From Pseudothioclava sp033100795 (GTDB lineage: Bacteria; Pseudomonadota; Alphaproteobacteria; Rhodobacterales; Rhodobacteraceae), in the NCBI RefSeq assembly GCF_033100795.1, contig NZ_JAWLVI010000001.1:1054001-1118000 (forward strand): 64,000 nt of DNA, read 5' to 3'. The position numbers and the translations under genes were made by a program. The notes under the pieces are model-generated. The model made no database searches. It was not told the DNA's origin and saw only the letters and a list, made by a program, of their open reading frames with translations. Of this stretch, positions 41,016-50,208 are shown in pieces; position 1 is the first letter of the stretch, and the number at the start of each line of letters is the position of its first letter.

Positions 41016-42239
41016 CTACCCCCGCCCCGCCCGCTCCACGAATTCGATCAGACGCGGCAGGCAAACGCCGTGCAGGTCGTATTTATCGACGATCGTGCGC
41101 CGCGCGGCAGCGCGCATTTCCGCCCCCGCAGCAGGGTTCGCCAACGCCTCGATCAGCGCGCCTGACAGCGCCTTGATGTCGAAGAACCCCACCAGCCGCC
41201 CGTTCTTGCCGTTCTCGATCACCTCGCGCACCGGCGCGGTATCCGAGGCCACCACCATACAGCCCGCCGCCATCGACTCCATCAGCGACCAGCTCAGGAC
41301 AAAGGGATAGGTCAGGTAGCAATGACAGCGCGAGACCTGCAACAGCGACAGATAGGTCGCGTAGGGCACGCGCCCCAGAAAATGCACGCGGCTCAGGTCC
41401 AGCCGGTCCGAAACCTCGTCGAGGAACCGGCGCTTCCAGCTTTTGCCGTCTTTGGGAGCGGCGCCATAGCTTTGCCCCTCGTCGCCCACGATCACCACAT
41501 GCGCTTTGGGGCGCGCCGCCAGCACATCAGGCAAGGCGCGCATGAAGCTGTGATAACCACGATAAGGTTCAAGCGAGCGATTAACGAAGGTCAGCACCTC
41601 ATCGCCCGGACGGAGCGCAAGCGCGGTTTCGGGGATTTCAAGGCGCGCCTGCGGGTCGGGGCGCACGCGCTCGGTGTCGATCCCGTCATGGCAGACGGTG
41701 ATCTTGGCGCGCAGCTCGGGCTGGAAAGTCGCTGCCTGAAACTCGGTCGGGGACAGCGCCGCATCGGCCTGCACCATCGACTGGATCAGATGCGCAGAGC
41801 GCGCTGTGGTCGAAATGCGCCCCTCCAGCGTGGTCTGCTGGAACTCGGGGTCGAAATCGGTATCAAGACCCGAGGTCTGATACATCAGCTCCGCATAGAC
41901 CAAAAGCCGCGCCTCGGGCCAGACCTCTTTCAGGAACAGCGTCTCGCCCCAGCCGGAATGACCGAAGATCACATCGGGCACAAACCCGTGCGTCTCCCGC
42001 AGTTGCCGCGCCGCCAGCACCGCCTTAAGTCCCCGCTCGGACATGTCGGCATACATACGGGTCAGGGGCGAGCTGAGTTTTACCTCGGCAGGTTTGCGGT
42101 ATTTCACCACCTTGACCGGCGAGGGGCGGTTGTTGGTCTCTGCGGTCAGCGCCAGAACCTGATGTCCGCGCCGCTCCAGCGCCGGGGCCAGATGCGGAAA
42201 CTGACCGGGGAAATTCTGGTGAACGAACAGGATTTTCAT
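41016..42239 (-). CDS. Glycosyltransferase, GT4-type
   Basis: The product has 407 residues in a GT-B fold. The N-terminal acceptor domain begins MKILFVHQNFPGQFPHLAPAL and contains VIFGHSGWGE. The C-terminal nucleotide-sugar domain has TFVNRSLEPYRGYHSFMRAL, HFLGRVPYATYLSLLQVSRCHCY and the E-x7-E region SLMESMAAGCMVVASDTAPVREVI. It probably adds a sugar to a surface glycan. The gene starts 12 bases after yejF on the same strand, so it may be the last gene of the yejABEF operon. The start is ATG at 42239; a TTG two codons earlier is possible. Confidence 0.87.
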   Translation of the reverse strand: MKILFVHQNFPGQFPHLAPALERRGHQVLALTAETNNRPSPVKVVKYRKPAEVKLSSPLTRMYADMSERGLKAVLAARQLRETHGFVPDVIFGHSGWGETLFLKEVWPEARLLVYAELMYQTSGLDTDFDPEFQQTTLEGRISTTARSAHLIQSMVQADAALSPTEFQAATFQPELRAKITVCHDGIDTERVRPDPQARLEIPETALALRPGDEVLTFVNRSLEPYRGYHSFMRALPDVLAARPKAHVVIVGDEGQSYGAAPKDGKSWKRRFLDEVSDRLDLSRVHFLGRVPYATYLSLLQVSRCHCYLTYPFVLSWSLMESMAAGCMVVASDTAPVREVIENGKNGRLVGFFDIKALSGALIEALANPAAGAEMRAAARRTIVDKYDLHGVCLPRLIEFVERAGRG

Positions 42240-42251
42240 ACGCAAACCACG

Positions 42252-43838
42252 CTACTTGCCCAAAGCCGCCGCGATCAGCGTGCGGGTATACTCGGTCGCG
42301 GGCGCATCAAAAACCTGCGCGGCGCTCCCCGCCTCGACCACATCACCGCGCTGCATCACCATGACCTTATGGGCCAGCGCGCGCACCACGCGCAAATCAT
42401 GGCTGATGAACAGATAGGCCAACCCGTAGCGCCGCTGGAGCGTGCGCAGAAGGTCGACGATCTGCACCTGCACCGTCATATCCAAGGCCGAGGTCGGTTC
42501 GTCCAGAACCACGACCTTGGGGCGCAGGATCATCGCGCGGGCAATGGCGATGCGCTGGCGCTGACCGCCGGAAAACTCGTGCGGGTAACGCTCCATCGTG
42601 GCAGGGTCGAGGCCGACCTCCGTCATGATCTCGGCCACCATCTCGCGCGTGTTGCGGCCCGGCTCGACCCCATGCACCGATAGCCCCTCGGCGATGATCT
42701 GTTCAACCGACATCCGCGGGCTGAGAGAACCGAACGGATCCTGAAAGACGATCTGCATATCGCGGCGCAGGCGGCGCAGCTCGCGCGCTTTCCAGCCGGA
42801 AATATCCTGGCCTTGATAGCTGATCGGCCCCTCGCTCTGGATCAGCCGCATGATCGCCAGCGCGAGCGTCGTCTTGCCCGAGCCGCTTTCGCCCACGATC
42901 CCCAGCGTCTCGCCCGCGCGCACCGAAATCGTCGCGCCATTCACCGCCTTCACATGCCCGACCGTGCGGCGCAAAAGCCCGCGCTGGATCGGGAACCAGA
43001 CGCGCAGATCGCGGGTTTCTACCAGCGTTTCGGCACCTTCCGGCACGGGGTCAGCCTGCCCAGTCGGCTCGGCTGCAAGCAGCTTTTTCGTGTAGTCATG
43101 CTGCGGGTTGGCGAAGATGTCCTCGGTCCGGCCTTGTTCTACAATCTCGCCGTTCCGCATCACACAGACCCGGTCCGCGATGCGCCGCACCACCCCCAGA
43201 TCGTGACTGATGAACAAAAGCGACATCCCTTCCGAGCGCTTTAGATCAGCCAGCAAATCAAGGATTTGCGCCTGAATTGTCACGTCCAGCGCCGTGGTCG
43301 GTTCATCCGCGACCAGCAGCTCTGGCCCGTTCGCCAGCGCCATCGCAATCATCACCCGCTGGCGCTGCCCGCCCGAAAGCTGGTGCGGATAGTCGGCCAG
43401 GCGGGTTTCGGGGTTCTGGATGCCGACCTTGTCCAGCAATTCAATGATCCGCGCGCGGGCCTCTGGGCCTTTGACGCCCTGGTGCAGATCAAGGCTTTCA
43501 CCGATCTGGCGTTCGATCGTGTGCAAAGGGTTCAGCGATGTCATCGGCTCTTGGAAGATGAAGCTGATGTCATTGCCGCGCACCGCGCGCAGGTCCGCCT
43601 CGGGGGCACCGACCATCTCGCGGCCCTCATAGCGCACCGAGCCTTCGATCCGCGCATTCGGCCCAAGCAACGCCACCGACGACAGCGCCGTCACCGATTT
43701 GCCCGACCCGCTTTCGCCGACCAGCGCGACGGTCTCGCCCTTAGCCACAGCGAAGGACACGCCCTTCACGGCCCTGTGGGTCTTGCCGTCCTGACGGAAC
43801 GACACGGACAGGTTTTCAAATTCGAGAACCGCGCTCAT
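42252..43838 (-). CDS. yejF: Peptide ABC transporter ATP-binding protein YejF (two NBDs)
   Basis: The product has 528 residues with two complete ATPase domains. The first has GESGSGKSV, LSGGQRQR and LLVADEPTTALD; the second has GESGSGKTT, FSGGQRQR and VVLDEPTSALD. The fusion of both NBDs in one chain is the YejF form of the oligopeptide family. It energises YejB/YejE. In E. coli the system takes up microcin C and peptides; in other alphaproteobacteria a related transporter imports peptidoglycan peptides. The start overlaps the yejE stop (ATGA). Confidence 0.93.
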   Translation of the reverse strand: MSAVLEFENLSVSFRQDGKTHRAVKGVSFAVAKGETVALVGESGSGKSVTALSSVALLGPNARIEGSVRYEGREMVGAPEADLRAVRGNDISFIFQEPMTSLNPLHTIERQIGESLDLHQGVKGPEARARIIELLDKVGIQNPETRLADYPHQLSGGQRQRVMIAMALANGPELLVADEPTTALDVTIQAQILDLLADLKRSEGMSLLFISHDLGVVRRIADRVCVMRNGEIVEQGRTEDIFANPQHDYTKKLLAAEPTGQADPVPEGAETLVETRDLRVWFPIQRGLLRRTVGHVKAVNGATISVRAGETLGIVGESGSGKTTLALAIMRLIQSEGPISYQGQDISGWKARELRRLRRDMQIVFQDPFGSLSPRMSVEQIIAEGLSVHGVEPGRNTREMVAEIMTEVGLDPATMERYPHEFSGGQRQRIAIARAMILRPKVVVLDEPTSALDMTVQVQIVDLLRTLQRRYGLAYLFISHDLRVVRALAHKVMVMQRGDVVEAGSAAQVFDAPATEYTRTLIAAALGK

Positions 43839-44941
43839 TTGAACACCTTTCGCGGGTCAAAGGCGTCGCGGACACCCTCGAAGATAAAAACCAGAAGCGA
43901 GAGCATCGTCGCGAATGTGAAGAATGCCGTGAACGCCAGCCACGGCGCCTGCAGATGCTGCTTGCCCTGAAGCGCCAGTTCGCCGAGCGAAGGCGCCGAC
44001 GAGGGCAGCCCGTAGCCAAGGTAATCAAGCGAGGCCAGCATCGAGATCGTGCCGGTAATCACGAAGGGCAGCATCGTCAGCGTCGCCACCATCGCGTTGG
44101 GCAGGATATGGCGGAACATGATCACGCGGTCCGACACGCCAAGCGCCCGCGCGGCCCGGACATATTCGAAGTTGCGCGCGCGCAGGAACTCGGCCCGCAC
44201 GACGCCTGTCAGCGCAGGCCAGCCGAAAAGGATGGCCACAAACACCAGCAACCAGAAGCTGCGGCCCAAAATCGCAAACAGGATGATGATGACGTAAAGC
44301 GAGGGGGTCGAGCCCCAGATCTCCAGCAAGCGCTGGAAGATCATATCGACGCGCCCCCCGAAATAGCCCTGCACAGCACCTGCTGTGACACCAATGAGCG
44401 AAGCTACCGTCGTCACGATCAGTGTGAACAGGATCGATGTCCGGAAGCCATAGATCACCCGCGCCGTCACATCGCGCGCGGTATCGTCCGTGCCCAGCCA
44501 GTGCTTGCCATCGGGCGCCGAGGGCGCAGTGCCGACGTTGTTGATCGTGCGGTAGTGGTAGGGGATCGGCGGCCAGATCATCCAGCCTTTCTCGATCGGC
44601 TCGCCCTCGACCGTGCCTTTGGTCTGGGCCTCGGTCATATAGGTTTCGGGGTCGTCCCAGCACTCCTCGCGCCCGCCCGTGACGATCAGGCATTGCACCG
44701 CCTCGTCGCGATAGATCGCCTCGGTGCGGAAATCGCCACCAAAGGCCGTTTCGGGATAAAACTTGTATGCCGGCACGAACAACTCGCCGCGATAGCTGAC
44801 CAGCATCGGTTTGTCGTTCGCGATCAGCTCGGCAAAGAGCGAGGCCACGAACAGCGCCAGAAACAGCCACAACGACCAAAAGGCGCGCCGGTTGGCCCTG
44901 AAATTGCGCCAGCGCCGTTGATTTAGGGGGGAAAGCGCCAT
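43835..44941 (-). CDS. yejE: Peptide ABC transporter permease YejE
   Basis: The product has 368 residues. The N-terminal OppC-type helix is followed by the large periplasmic insert typical of YejE (FVPAYKFYPETAFGGDF and IPYHYRTINNV). The five-helix permease core has the EAA loop RAARALGVSDRVIMFRHILPNAM. The start overlaps the yejB stop (TGATG) and the end overlaps yejF, so the operon is translationally coupled. Confidence 0.93.
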   Translation of the reverse strand: MALSPLNQRRWRNFRANRRAFWSLWLFLALFVASLFAELIANDKPMLVSYRGELFVPAYKFYPETAFGGDFRTEAIYRDEAVQCLIVTGGREECWDDPETYMTEAQTKGTVEGEPIEKGWMIWPPIPYHYRTINNVGTAPSAPDGKHWLGTDDTARDVTARVIYGFRTSILFTLIVTTVASLIGVTAGAVQGYFGGRVDMIFQRLLEIWGSTPSLYVIIILFAILGRSFWLLVFVAILFGWPALTGVVRAEFLRARNFEYVRAARALGVSDRVIMFRHILPNAMVATLTMLPFVITGTISMLASLDYLGYGLPSSAPSLGELALQGKQHLQAPWLAFTAFFTFATMLSLLVFIFEGVRDAFDPRKVFK

Positions 44942-46095
44942 CAGCCTGCCCTCCGCTCGAAATCAATGCGCGGATCGACGAAGACATACATCAGGTCCGA
45001 AAGGATATTCACCGCCAGCGAGATCAGGCCAAAGACGTAAAGCGTGCCAAATATCACCGGGTAGTTCCGCTCCACCGCCGCCTGAAAGCCCAAAAGCCCC
45101 AGCCCGTCGAGCGAGAAGATCGTCTCGACGATGATCGACGAGCCAAAGAACACGCCAAGGAAGGTTGCCGGAAAACCCGCGATCACGATCAGCATCGCGT
45201 TGCGGAACACATGGCCATAAAGCACGCGCGACTCCGCCAGCCCCTTGGCCCGCGCGGTCTGCACATATTGCTTGTTGATCTCGTCCAGAAACGAGTTCTT
45301 GGTCAGCAACGTCATCGTCGCGAAAGAGGAAATCGTGATCGCGATGACCGGCAGCACGATATGCCACAGGTAGTCCAGCACCTGCCCTGCAAGGGTCAGA
45401 TCGGCAAAATTGTCAGAGGTCAGTCCGCGCAAGGGGAATATCTTCCAGAACGATCCGCCCGCGAACAGCACCATCAGCATCACGGCGAACAGGAAGCCCG
45501 GGATCGCGTAACCGATGATGATCGCGCCCGAAGTCCAGGTATCAAAGGGCGTGCCGTCCTTGACCGCCTTGCGAATGCCCAAGGGAATCGAGACCAGATA
45601 GGCAATCAGCGTCGACCACAGCCCCAGCGTGATCGACACCGGCATCTTGTCCAGAACCAGCTCCACCACCGTTTGCGAATGGAAGAAGCTCTTGCCGAAA
45701 TCGAAGGTCAGATAGTTCCCCATCATGATGAAAAACCGCGTGACGGCGGGGATTTTCTCGGCACGGCATTCGGGCGCGCGCACGCTTGGCTCGCCCGCAA
45801 AGCCCGCATCACAGGCAAGGCGCGAAAACCCCATGTCGATTTCAAGCTGCGCCAACTGGTCGGGCGAGATCCCGCGCGCGCCCTGATAGCCGCTTTCCTC
45901 GACGCCGCCCTGCCCCGCGCCCGCGTCGCCGCCGCCCGCGATGTTGCGCATTGAATCCGCCTCGCCCTCGACACGGGCGATGATCTGTTCGATCGGCCCG
46001 CCGGGGACGAACTGGGTCAGCGTGAAGTTGACGATCATGATCCCGATCAGCGTCGGAATAATCAGAAGCAACCGCCTGAGGATATAGGCGCCCAT
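44941..46095 (-). CDS. yejB: Peptide ABC transporter permease YejB
   Basis: The product has 384 residues with the OppB-type start YILRRLLLIIPTLIGIMIVNFTLTQFVPGGP and the EAA loop TARAKGLAESRVLYGHVFRNAM. Between helices 1 and 2 lies a periplasmic region of about 100 residues with a glycine-rich GGGDAGAGQGGVE stretch, as in other YejB proteins. It forms the channel with YejE. It lies 34 bases after yejA. Confidence 0.93.
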   Translation of the reverse strand: MGAYILRRLLLIIPTLIGIMIVNFTLTQFVPGGPIEQIIARVEGEADSMRNIAGGGDAGAGQGGVEESGYQGARGISPDQLAQLEIDMGFSRLACDAGFAGEPSVRAPECRAEKIPAVTRFFIMMGNYLTFDFGKSFFHSQTVVELVLDKMPVSITLGLWSTLIAYLVSIPLGIRKAVKDGTPFDTWTSGAIIIGYAIPGFLFAVMLMVLFAGGSFWKIFPLRGLTSDNFADLTLAGQVLDYLWHIVLPVIAITISSFATMTLLTKNSFLDEINKQYVQTARAKGLAESRVLYGHVFRNAMLIVIAGFPATFLGVFFGSSIIVETIFSLDGLGLLGFQAAVERNYPVIFGTLYVFGLISLAVNILSDLMYVFVDPRIDFERRAG

Positions 46096-46129
46096 TGTGC
46101 TTTTCTGCCCTTTATCGTTGCCCCACGGA

Positions 46130-48010
46130 TCAGAACGCGCCCGCGGCTTTCAGTTTTTCTGCATTTTCGGCGTTATACCACCAGAAGTCCAACTCGCCCA
46201 GAGAATAGGGCGGCAGCTCTGCCGGATGTTCGAACATATCGTAATAGGCGACGGTGTGTTCGGCCTTGAACCACTGCGGCACCCAGAAATACATCGCCCG
46301 CAACGCACGATCGAGCGCGTGGACGCGGGGCAGAAGCTCGGCTTTCGTTTGCGCCTCTTCGACCTTGCGGATCAACTGGTCCACCGACCGGTTCGCCAGC
46401 CCCATCGCGTTGAACACATCGCCCACGGATTTCGAGCCGAAATACTGCTGCAACCCCGCGCCCGGAATGTAATCCTGGCCAAGATGGCCGGTGATCACAT
46501 CAAAATCATGGCTGCGGCGCTGGTTTTCATACTGGCTGTCATCCACGCGGGTATGCACCGCATCAACGCCGATCTGGCGCAGGTTCTCGACGAAGGGGTT
46601 GATGACGCGGTCAAAAGTCTGGCTGTCGTTCAGAAACTCGATCCGCAGGGTTTCTCCGGCGGCGTTGCGGCGCATCCCGTCGCTGCCGACATTCCAGCCC
46701 GCCGCATCCAGCAACTCGCCCGCGCGGCGCAGGTTCTTGCGGTCGAACTGCTTTTCACCCGAAACCGGCGAGACAACCGCATCATCGGTCAGGATACCGT
46801 CCGGCAGGTCAGCCGCCAATGGCTGCAAAAGCGCCAGCTCCTCTCCCTCGGGTTTGCCGTTGGCGGCAAGTTCCGAGTTGTCCCAGATCGAGTTCACCCG
46901 CGAATAAATCCCGTAGAACAGCGTCGCATTCGACCATTCGAAATTGAACGCCAGCCCCAACGCCTCGCGCACCCGGATGTCTTGCAATTGCGGGCGGCGC
47001 AGGTTCAACAAGAACCCCTGCCCCGAAGCGATATTTCCGTCCGGCAGCGTGACCTTTTTCACCTGCCCGTTCTGCACGGCGGGGAAATCATAGCCAGTCG
47101 CCCACTGGATCGAGCTGGCCTCGTTGCGGAAGGTATAATCGCCCGCCTTGAACGCCTCGAAGGCCGAGTTGTAATCGCCGAAATATTCGATGCGGATCGC
47201 GTCGAAATTGTTGCGTCCCTTGTTGATCGGCAGGTCAGCACCCCAATAATTCGGGTTGCGCACCCATGTGACCGAGCGGTTATCGCGCGCCGAGCCGAAC
47301 ATATACGGCCCCGTGCCGATCAGCGGCGTGTCCGAGGATTTATCAAGGCTGATCCCGTCGCGCGCGAATTGCGCCTTCGAGAAGACCGGAATGCCCCCTG
47401 CCGTCTGGATAATGTCGCGGCGCGGATAGTCGGGCTTGAAGGTGAATTTTACGCGGGCGTTGTCCAGCACCTCGGCGCCCGCGACCTGCTGCTCCAGCAC
47501 GCCCCGAAACGAGGACAGCCCGTGATCGCGGAAGGTCTCGTAGGAAAACACCACGTCTTCTGGCGTCATAGGTGTGCCATCCGAGAAGGTAACGCCCTCG
47601 CGCAGCGTAAAGATCACCCAGTCGCGGCTTTCGGGGTATTCGATGGTTTCGCACAGCAGGCAATAAGCCTCGCTTACCGTGTCAGAGGTGCCGGCAAACA
47701 TGCTTTCATGCGGGGCCGAGGATAGCGCTGCGGCACGACCTTCCAGCGTGTAGGGGTTGAAATTGTCAAATCCGCCTGCGGTCCATTCGGCAATCTCGCC
47801 GCCTTTGGGCGCCTCCGGATTGACGTAGTCGAGATGGGTGAAATCAGCCGCATATTTCAGGCTGCCAAGGGTCGCGATGCCATGCGCGGTGACGGTTTCC
47901 TCGGCGCGCAAGCCCTGCGCCAGCGCCGCCCACAGCCCGAAGGCCACCAGCGCCCCCCCCGCAACCCTGCCAAACCCCGATTGCGTGACCGCCCGTGCCA
48001 TGCTGACCAT
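46130..48010 (-). CDS. yejA: Peptide ABC transporter substrate-binding protein YejA-like
   Basis: The product has 626 residues with a signal peptide (cleavage near LRAEE, about residue 36). It is an SBP_bac_5 oligopeptide-binding fold, with the YejA-type sequence ATLGSLKYAADFTHLDYVNPEAPKGGEI at its start. It binds the peptide in the periplasm and delivers it to YejBEF. Alphaproteobacteria can carry a YejA-related protein (YepA) for murein peptides; I cannot tell the two apart here. The ATG at 48010 has GGAGG 10 bases upstream; ATG at 48001 is less well placed. It is the first gene of the operon. Confidence 0.9.
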   Translation of the reverse strand: MVSMARAVTQSGFGRVAGGALVAFGLWAALAQGLRAEETVTAHGIATLGSLKYAADFTHLDYVNPEAPKGGEIAEWTAGGFDNFNPYTLEGRAAALSSAPHESMFAGTSDTVSEAYCLLCETIEYPESRDWVIFTLREGVTFSDGTPMTPEDVVFSYETFRDHGLSSFRGVLEQQVAGAEVLDNARVKFTFKPDYPRRDIIQTAGGIPVFSKAQFARDGISLDKSSDTPLIGTGPYMFGSARDNRSVTWVRNPNYWGADLPINKGRNNFDAIRIEYFGDYNSAFEAFKAGDYTFRNEASSIQWATGYDFPAVQNGQVKKVTLPDGNIASGQGFLLNLRRPQLQDIRVREALGLAFNFEWSNATLFYGIYSRVNSIWDNSELAANGKPEGEELALLQPLAADLPDGILTDDAVVSPVSGEKQFDRKNLRRAGELLDAAGWNVGSDGMRRNAAGETLRIEFLNDSQTFDRVINPFVENLRQIGVDAVHTRVDDSQYENQRRSHDFDVITGHLGQDYIPGAGLQQYFGSKSVGDVFNAMGLANRSVDQLIRKVEEAQTKAELLPRVHALDRALRAMYFWVPQWFKAEHTVAYYDMFEHPAELPPYSLGELDFWWYNAENAEKLKAAGAF

Positions 48011-48099
48011 TCGCCCGTCGCCTCCTCATGCGAAACTTCTGGCGACTAGGTAAAGGGGGTTTCCCCCGCGCTTCAAGTTGCTTTCGCGTGAACCAATGC

Positions 48100-48130
48100 A
48101 AAAGGCCGCGCCCCGAGGGACACGGCCTTT
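48100..48130 (-). terminator. Terminator after the membrane-anchored cytochrome c gene
   Basis: AAAGGCCG at 48101-48108 and CGGCCTTT at 48123-48130 form a perfect stem, with TTTT on the minus-strand side. It isolates the cytochrome genes from yejA downstream. Confidence 0.75.
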
Positions 48131-48153
48131 CGATTTCTGGCAACACTAAACGC

Positions 48154-48687
48154 TTACTGCACGGATTGCAGATAGGTGATCAGGTCGTTGCGGTCTTCCG
48201 GCTTTTTCAGGCCCGCGAAGGACATCTTGTTGCCGGGGATGAATTCTTTCGGGTTGGCGAGCCAGCCGTCCAGCTCTTCGAGCGTCCACTCGCCGCCATG
48301 CGAAACCACCGCATCCGAGTAGCCAAAGCCCGCGACCGAAGCCACCGCGCGCCCGACAACACCGTTCAGGTGCGGGCCGGTGCCGTCAGTGCCGTCGAGC
48401 TTGTGGCAGGCCTTGCACTTGCCGAAGACTTTTTCGCCCTTGGCGACATCGCCGGTGCCCAGAACGATCTCGACGACCGCTTCTTCCTCGGCTTCAGCCT
48501 CTGCCGCGCCGTCATCCAGCAAATCGCCCGGACGTGCGCTCATCGCGACATGCTCGGCGTCTCCCTCGCCATGCGCATCCTCAGCGATAGTGAACAGCGA
48601 GGTCGAAGCCCAGCTGACAAGAAGAAGGAACAGGAACGCGCCCAGAACGCTTCCGGCAACCTTCGTGAAATTCATAGTGTTGAACAT
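48154..48687 (-). CDS. cycM: Membrane-anchored cytochrome c, CycM/c552 type
   Basis: The product has 177 residues. An uncleaved N-terminal anchor (VAGSVLGAFLFLLLVSWAST, about 10-29) is followed by an acidic, Ala/Glu-rich linker (about 36-78). A class I cytochrome c domain then carries CKACH at 91-95 and the axial methionine M155 in GNKMSFAGLKK. This is the layout of Paracoccus CycM and Rhodobacter cytochrome cy, which carry electrons from the bc1 complex to oxidases within the membrane. Here it would link petABC with ccoNOQP. The domain is clearly related to the cytochrome encoded just upstream. Confidence 0.9.
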   Translation of the reverse strand: MFNTMNFTKVAGSVLGAFLFLLLVSWASTSLFTIAEDAHGEGDAEHVAMSARPGDLLDDGAAEAEAEEEAVVEIVLGTGDVAKGEKVFGKCKACHKLDGTDGTGPHLNGVVGRAVASVAGFGYSDAVVSHGGEWTLEELDGWLANPKEFIPGNKMSFAGLKKPEDRNDLITYLQSVQ

Positions 48688-48824
48688 GGCTCTTCCCTGA
48701 ATTTGGCTGTTCAGTTTGGGGCATGTATCCCGTTTGGGACGTTAATATCAAGGGAGATTCTCGGGCCGGTAGCGCTAATTCACTGCAATCGGGGCCATTT
48801 ATCCCGCCCGATGCGCTCCTCTGG

Positions 48825-49202
48825 TCACGGTCGCAGCCCCGAAAGCCATGCGATCAGATCGGCGCGGTCGGTGTCTTTTTTCAGGCCGCCGAAGGACATG
48901 GCCGTGCCCGGCAGCATCCGGCGGGGCTTGACCAGATAGCTGTCCAGAAGCGCGGGCGTCCATGCGCCATCAAGGCCACGCATCGCATCGGAATAGGGAA
49001 AGCCCTCGACCGAGGCCACCTTGCGCCCGACCACCCCGTTCAGCGGTGGCCCCGAGACTGTCTGCCCCGTCACATCATGGCAGGTTGAGCATTTCCGGTC
49101 GAATATCTGCGCGCCATTCGCCGCACTGGCCTGCGTCAGATCAAGCGCGGCGGCGGGCGAGGAAAGGGTCATCAGAACAACAGCTATTGTCGCGCGGATC
49201 AT
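48825..49202 (-). CDS. Soluble periplasmic c-type cytochrome, paralogue of the anchored one
   Basis: The product has 125 residues. A cleavable signal peptide (about 1-19, VVLMTLSSPAAA) precedes a class I cytochrome c domain with CSTCH (C38-H42) and axial M102 in GTAMSFGGLKK. It shares the blocks GPxLNGVVGRxVASVxGFxYSDA and MSFxGLKK with the anchored cytochrome 137 bases downstream, on the same strand. The ATG at 49202 follows GGAG. It may be a soluble electron carrier; no enzyme partner is adjacent. Confidence 0.88.
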   Translation of the reverse strand: MIRATIAVVLMTLSSPAAALDLTQASAANGAQIFDRKCSTCHDVTGQTVSGPPLNGVVGRKVASVEGFPYSDAMRGLDGAWTPALLDSYLVKPRRMLPGTAMSFGGLKKDTDRADLIAWLSGLRP

Positions 49203-49347
49203 GCGGTCTCCATATCTCATATTCCAGATATGGAATAATTCGACTGCAACGCAAGCCCCCCATGCCAACCACCCTGCCCGCCATTCGGACTTTTCTCGGC
49301 CGGCACGTCCCGATATAGCGAAGGGAACCATGACGCAGGAGGCCCAC

Positions 49348-50208
49348 ATGAGCACGCGCAAAATCGAAGGCATCAGCGGACGCATCGCCTTTCAGGGCGA
49401 GCCGGGCGCCTATTCGCATCAGGCCTGCCATGACTCGCGCCCCGGCATGGAGGCGATCCCCTGCCGCACCTTCGAAGACACGATCGAGATGGTCCGCAGC
49501 GGACAGGCCGATCTGGCGATGCTGCCGGTCGAGAACTCGACCTACGGACGCGTGGCCGACATCCACCACCTGCTGCCGGAATCGGGACTGAAGATCATCG
49601 ACGAAGCCTTTGTGCGCGTGCATATCAACCTGCTCGCCGTCAAAGGCGCGACGATGGAAGATGTGAAAACCGCAATGAGCCACACTGTCCTTCTGGGGCA
49701 GGTGCGCAACTTCTTGCAAAAGCACGCGCTTCACCGCGAAGTGGGCGCGGATACTGCCGGATCGGCCAAGATTGTGGCCGAGATGGGCGACAAATCGGTT
49801 GCCGCGCTGGCCTCGGAACTGGCGGGCGAGATTTACGGTCTTGATTGCCTAGCCCGCCATATCGAGGACAAGCAGGACAACACCACGCGCTTCCTGATCA
49901 TGTCGCCCGAGGCCGATCTGACCCGCCGCGCCGAAAAGATGATGACGACTTTTGTCTTCCGCGTGCGCAACATTCCCGCCGCGCTGTATAAGGCGATGGG
50001 CGGCTTTGCCACGAATGGCGTGAACATGACCAAGCTCGAAAGCTATATGGTCAACGGCAGCTTCACCGCGACGCAGTTCTACGCCGACATCGAGGGCCAC
50101 CCCGACGACGCGAATGTGAAGCTTGCGCTGGACGAGCTAAGCTATTTCACCTCGTATATGGAAATCCTCGGCGTCTATCCGGCGGCAGCCCTGCGCGACG
50201 AGCGTTAA
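49348..50208 (+). CDS. pheA: Prephenate dehydratase
   Basis: The product has 286 residues. The catalytic domain begins RIAFQGEPGAYSHQAC and carries NTTRFLIM with the key threonine of the TRF motif. The C-terminal ACT domain contains GVNMTKLESYMV, the ESRP-like phenylalanine-sensing region, so feedback inhibition by phenylalanine is expected. It lacks a chorismate mutase domain. The ATG at 49348 follows CAGGAGG; an ATG at 49329 lies before that site. It is divergent from the soluble cytochrome c gene. Confidence 0.95.
   Translation: MSTRKIEGISGRIAFQGEPGAYSHQACHDSRPGMEAIPCRTFEDTIEMVRSGQADLAMLPVENSTYGRVADIHHLLPESGLKIIDEAFVRVHINLLAVKGATMEDVKTAMSHTVLLGQVRNFLQKHALHREVGADTAGSAKIVAEMGDKSVAALASELAGEIYGLDCLARHIEDKQDNTTRFLIMSPEADLTRRAEKMMTTFVFRVRNIPAALYKAMGGFATNGVNMTKLESYMVNGSFTATQFYADIEGHPDDANVKLALDELSYFTSYMEILGVYPAAALRDER

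Noticed and set aside
46097..47725. Plus-strand open frame of about 540 residues opposite yejA
   Set aside because: Composition is typical of an antisense artefact; yejA fills the other strand with a signal peptide and binding-protein fold.
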